Shown one piece after another: positions 54,842-58,044 of a stretch of 58,044 bases of DNA (positions within the stretch are counted from its first letter, which is position 1; every line of letters starts with the position of its first letter). Under the pieces are notes generated by a model. That model saw nothing but the letters and a program-made list of their open reading frames with translations, did no database searches and was not told the origin of the DNA. The position numbers and the translations under genes were made by a program. The DNA comes from Limnobacter olei (GTDB taxonomy: Bacteria; Pseudomonadota; Gammaproteobacteria; Burkholderiales; Burkholderiaceae_B). Where the stretch lies: contig NZ_JARFJD010000026.1 of NCBI RefSeq assembly GCF_029087225.1, positions 1 to 58,044 on the forward strand, given 5' to 3'.

Positions 54842-55066
54842 ATGAAAAACTTCATCGACTCAGTAATTCGCACTCCTGGCATTTTGTTCATGTCTGTATT
54901 GACATCTGGCTTCATGGTTAATGCTGGCGTGCAGTACATCAATGGCACAAACCTTGAAGGCCCGAATTTGTTGGCTGCAGGCTGCCTGGTGGTAGGTCAG
55001 CTTGCCTTGGTAGTGGTTCAGCAAATGCGCCGCTTCGGTCAAGACAACAAACTGACTTTGCAATAA
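54842..55066 (+). CDS. Small membrane protein, unknown
   Basis: The 74-residue product has two likely membrane helices (about 12-32 and 42-61) and a basic, Gln-rich C-terminus (QQMRRFGQDNK). AAGGGATATCAAA gives a ribosome site before the ATG. No family was recognised. A stem GGCGGCA/TGCCGCC (55082-55100) lies 16 bases after the stop and may act as a weak terminator, as the T run is missing. Confidence 0.72.
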   Translation: MKNFIDSVIRTPGILFMSVLTSGFMVNAGVQYINGTNLEGPNLLAAGCLVVGQLALVVVQQMRRFGQDNKLTLQ

Positions 55067-55230
55067 TGCAGTGGCTAGAAAGGCGGCAAGCCCTGCCGCC
55101 TTCGCCACAACAATCTTACTTACCCCGCAGTTTCCTCTCTCGCTGTCACAATCCAGTCTTAAATCTGTCAAACGCAGGCAACACTGCCGCAACACACTGC
55201 TCGCATTGATCACTCATCAAAGCAAAGCAC

Positions 55231-56649
55231 ATGCGCGTCTCTATCATTGGCAGTGGATATGTTGGTTTGGTTACAGCCGCCTGTTTGGCCGAAGTGGGCA
55301 ACAAAATTCTGTGTTGCGACATCGACGCCGCCAAGATCACTCAGCTTCAGAATGGGCAAAGCCCGATTTACGAACCTGGTCTGGATGAATTGCTCGAACG
55401 CAACATTCGCGAGCAACGCTTGGATTTCACCACCCGAATTGAAGACGCGGTAAACCACGCCGAACTGATTTTTATTTGCGTGGGCACGCCGCCTCGCGAG
55501 GATGGCAGCGCTGATTTGCGCCACGTGGTTAAAGTGGCCCAGCAAATTGCCACACACATGAACGGCTTTAAAGTCATCATCAACAAATCGACTGTGCCTG
55601 TGGGCACTGGCGAGCGAGTGGCCGATGAAGTGCGCCGCGTGCTGGTGCAACGCAATGCCCTGCATGCCTTCACAGTGGTGTCGAATCCTGAATTCTTGAA
55701 AGAAGGCGCGGCAATTGACGATTTCCTGCGCCCTGACCGCATTGTACTGGGCACCGACAACACCCCCGCAGGGCAACGCGCCTTGCGCATGATGAAGTCG
55801 CTGTATGCCCCCTTCCAGCGCCACCACGAGCGCCTGATGTGCATGGATGTTCGCTCTGCTGAATTGACCAAATACGCCGCCAACGCCATGCTGGCTACCC
55901 GCATCAGCTTCATGAACGAGCTGGCCAACCTTGCTGAAAAAATCGGTGCTGACATTGAACAGGTGCGCGCTGGCATCGGCTCAGATCCCCGCATTGGCTT
56001 CTCTTTTCTGTACGCAGGTTGTGGTTATGGTGGGTCGTGCTTCCCCAAGGATGTCCGCGCACTGATTCAAACCGGCGAGGAAGCGGGCGAGAACCTGTCC
56101 ATTTTGCGGGCTGTCAACCACAGCAATCAGCGCCAAAAACGCGTGTTGGTGGAAAAAATTATTCAGCGCTTCGGCGAAGACCTCAGCGACATGACCTTTG
56201 CCATGTGGGGGCTGGCCTTCAAGCCGGAAACCGATGACATGCGCGAGGCCAGCAGCCGCACCATTGCCGCGGAACTGGTACTACGGGGTGCCAAAGTTCA
56301 GGCCTTTGACCCGGTGGCCAACGAAACTGCGCGCCGCGCCATGGAAGAAGATCTGGCCGCATTCCGGCAAGACGGCCCCTTACTGGGCGAATTCGAAATT
56401 GCTAAAACCCAGGAAGAGACCTTGTTCAATGCAGATGCCTTGATTGTGTGTACCGAGTGGCGCATGTTCAAGAGCCCAGACTTTTTAATGTTGAGCCGCA
56501 CGCTTCGCCAAAAGGCAGTTTTCGACGGTAGAAACCTGTATGACCCCGCACTGCTGGCGGACTACGGCCTTGTTTATGAGGGGATTGGCCGCAGGGCTGA
56601 ACCAATGGATCAGGGTTTATCGGTAGAACAAATGCGCTTGGCGTCTTAA
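55231..56649 (+). CDS. ugd: UDP-glucose 6-dehydrogenase
   Basis: The enzyme oxidises UDP-glucose to UDP-glucuronate for exopolysaccharide or LPS sugars. The 472-residue protein has an NAD fingerprint at the N-terminus (VSIIGSGYVGLVTAACLAEVG), the substrate loop NPEFLKEGAA and catalytic C270 in GCGYGGSCFPKDVRAL, with the conserved K in NKSTVPVGTG. It stands alone, with no polysaccharide genes next to it here. Confidence 0.96.
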   Translation: MRVSIIGSGYVGLVTAACLAEVGNKILCCDIDAAKITQLQNGQSPIYEPGLDELLERNIREQRLDFTTRIEDAVNHAELIFICVGTPPREDGSADLRHVVKVAQQIATHMNGFKVIINKSTVPVGTGERVADEVRRVLVQRNALHAFTVVSNPEFLKEGAAIDDFLRPDRIVLGTDNTPAGQRALRMMKSLYAPFQRHHERLMCMDVRSAELTKYAANAMLATRISFMNELANLAEKIGADIEQVRAGIGSDPRIGFSFLYAGCGYGGSCFPKDVRALIQTGEEAGENLSILRAVNHSNQRQKRVLVEKIIQRFGEDLSDMTFAMWGLAFKPETDDMREASSRTIAAELVLRGAKVQAFDPVANETARRAMEEDLAAFRQDGPLLGEFEIAKTQEETLFNADALIVCTEWRMFKSPDFLMLSRTLRQKAVFDGRNLYDPALLADYGLVYEGIGRRAEPMDQGLSVEQMRLAS

Positions 56650-56719
56650 AATTTAACGCCTTTGCCTTTATCATTGCGCAAGAGACAAAACACACCATCA
56701 TCCACCCAGGACGAGCGCA

Positions 56720-57844
56720 ATGATCAAGGTAGCCATCAGCGGCACGGGGCTTTTCGTGCCCAGCCAAACCATCACCAACGATGAATTGGTGGAGTCATTT
56801 AATGCTTACGTAGCGAAGTTCAACGAAGAGCATGCCGCGGAGATTGCCAGCGGAGAACTTCAGGCATTACAGCCCTCCAACTCGGCCTTCATTGAAAGCG
56901 CATCGGGCATCAAGCAACGCTACGTGATGGAAAAGGAAGGCATTCTGAACCCGGACCGTCTGCACCCTTACTTCAAAGAGCGCCCGAATTCCGAACTGTC
57001 GATGATGGCAGAAATTGCCGTGGACGCTGGCCGCAAAGCGATGGACGACGCGGGGCTTACCGCCGCTGACATTGATGCCGTGATTTGTTCAGCTTCGAAC
57101 ATGCAACGCGCCTACCCGGCCATGGCCATTGAAATTCAGGAAGCCTTGGGCATTGAAGGTTTCGGCTACGACATGAATGTGGCCTGTTCTTCTGCCACTT
57201 TCGGGATTGAGCAGGCGGTGAACGCAGTGCGTAGCGGCACAGCCCGCGCCGTATTGATGGTGAACCCGGAAATTACCTCGGGCCACCAGGCCTGGCTGGA
57301 CCGCGATTGTCACTTTATTTTCGGCGATGTGTGCACGGCTGTCATTGTGCAGCGCCTGGAAGACGCCAAACCCGGTAGCTGGGAGGTGTTGGGCACCAAG
57401 CTGGCCACCAAGTTTTCGAACAACATTCGCAACAACTTTGGTTTCCTGAACCGGTCTGAGGACGCCGACCACGACGGTCGCGACAAACTGTTCATGCAGG
57501 AAGGCCGCAAAGTATTCAAGGAAGTCTGCCCTATGGCTGCCGAGCACATGAGCACCCATTTGCAAAGTCTGGGTTTGAGTTCGGCCACTGATGTGCGCCG
57601 CTATTGGCTGCACCAGGCCAACCTGGCCATGAACCAGCTCATTGCCAAAAAACTGCTGGGCAGCAGTGAATTCACGGCCGACAAAGCACCTGTCATTCTT
57701 GATGAATTCGCCAATACCGCCTCGGCGGGTTCTGTGATCGCGTTTCACCGCCACAAAGATGATTTGGGCAGCGGCGATGTGGGCGTCATCTGCTCCTTCG
57801 GCGCGGGTTATTCGATTGGCAGCGTAGTGGTTCGGAAGACCTGA
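56720..57844 (+). CDS. Beta-ketoacyl-ACP synthase III-type enzyme (FabH-like)
   Basis: The 374-residue thiolase-fold protein has the KAS III triad: C156 (VACSSATFG), H298 ([11 protein letters not shown]) and N332 ([10 protein letters not shown]). It is about 55 residues longer than E. coli FabH, with extra sequence at about 30-60 and 240-260, so it may belong to a FabH-like subgroup that uses longer or special acyl starters, as in fatty-acid starter or quinolone-type synthesis. No acyl-carrier or malonyl transferase gene lies next to it in the window. Confidence 0.88.
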   Translation: MIKVAISGTGLFVPSQTITNDELVESFNAYVAKFNEEHAAEIASGELQALQPSNSAFIESASGIKQRYVMEKEGILNPDRLHPYFKERPNSELSMMAEIAVDAGRKAMDDAGLTAADIDAVICSASNMQRAYPAMAIEIQEALGIEGFGYDMNVACSSATFGIEQAVNAVRSGTARAVLMVNPEITSGHQAWLDRDCHFIFGDVCTAVIVQRLEDAKPGSWEVLGTKLATKFSNNIRNNFGFLNRSEDADHDGRDKLFMQEGRKVFKEVCPMAAEHMSTHLQSLGLSSATDVRRYWLHQANLAMNQLIAKKLLGSSEFTADKAPVILDEFANTASAGSVIAFHRHKDDLGSGDVGVICSFGAGYSIGSVVVRKT

Positions 57845-58044
57845 ACGCTGCATGCCCTGGCCCATGCGCGGCCAAGCTTCGGTGTGGGTGCCCACATCAC
57901 CTTGCCTAAGCAAGGCTTCAGAGCCGGCTTGATGCCTCTGGCTTGGCGCATGCGAAACGCGTAAGCGTCTTCACATCGACTCCTTTCGGAGTCGCCCCGC
58001 GCTGCGAGGCCGCCGGGAAGCCTTGCAAAGCCGGCAAGGCGGTG
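57845..58044. other. GC-rich tail region without a confident gene
   Basis: These last 200 bases hold no supported gene. They include short stems, CGACTCC-TTTC-GGAGTCG (57977-57994) and TTGCC/GGCAA-type repeats, with higher GC than the surroundings. An open frame on the minus strand runs off the window end but shows no family match. It could be a dispersed repeat or the edge of the next gene's regulatory region. Confidence 0.4.

Noticed and set aside
57089-57913. Minus-strand 274-codon frame opposite the KAS III gene
   Set aside because: Antisense shadow of a gene with a complete catalytic triad; no ribosome site or domain.
1-58044. tRNA, rRNA, CRISPR, insertion sequence, phage or toxin-antitoxin genes
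   Set aside because: None was recognised on reading both strands; no cloverleaf-like segment, regular spaced repeat or transposase motif was seen.

Overview
The window reads as one contiguous piece of a chromosome from a motile, polarly or peritrichously flagellated betaproteobacterium, most likely Burkholderiales. The mix of a betaproteobacterial flagellar order, an ectoine operon and a sulfide-oxidising flavocytochrome suggests a marine or brackish genus such as Limnobacter, but this is inferred from gene content and not from a marker gene. No rRNA, tRNA, CRISPR array, insertion sequence or phage gene was seen. Coding density is high and base composition is even, so there is no clear sign of a recently acquired island.

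Region 1 (1-18836) is a large flagellar locus. It starts with the last codons of a flagellin gene and its terminator. It continues with flaG, fliD, fliS, fliT, a second fliK-like gene, an flhB-tail-like gene and a YcgR-type PilZ brake. A HerA-like ATPase on the other strand separates this from fliE (minus) and the long fliFGHIJKLMNOPQR run (plus). A near-consensus FliA (sigma-28) promoter lies before fliF. Region 2 (18837-21325, minus) is a membrane histidine kinase with an eroded ATPase domain and a single-domain response regulator, abutting fliR stop to stop.

Region 3 (21461-26830) is an osmoprotection locus: ectABCD plus a sodium/solute symporter on the minus strand, and a divergent MarR-type EctR regulator. 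A shared AATTCAT motif occurs at both candidate promoters. After a small membrane-protein gene and a diguanylate cyclase comes region 4 (28310-35300, minus), a compact chemosensory operon: small unknown ORF, membrane MCP, CheY, STAS protein, CheA, soluble double-PAS MCP, CheW. It has no CheR, CheB or CheZ, and its membrane MCP carries a D-x3-Q motif of the kind used by CheZ.

Region 5 (35525-41180, minus) holds a lipoprotein and hydrolase pair, then a likely zinc-linked operon (ZrgA/DUF2796 protein, ABC ATPase, FtsX-type permease, DUF3299 protein) and an MscS-type channel. Region 6 (41185-46050) has a 1025-residue lipoprotein that joins a parallel beta-helix to a diheme cytochrome domain, divergent from a flavocytochrome c sulfide dehydrogenase pair. 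Region 7 (46069-58044) is mixed: hydrolases, a tautomerase-like protein, a two-gene unknown operon, a CHASE hybrid kinase with an output-less CHASE-PAS partner, a small membrane protein, UDP-glucose dehydrogenase and a KAS III-type enzyme.

The observations most worth following are a candidate structured small RNA with its own terminator at about 48161-48298, the beta-helix/diheme cytochrome fusion, the chemosensory operon with a possible built-in phosphatase motif, the CHASE receptor without an output domain, and the ectoine promoter architecture.
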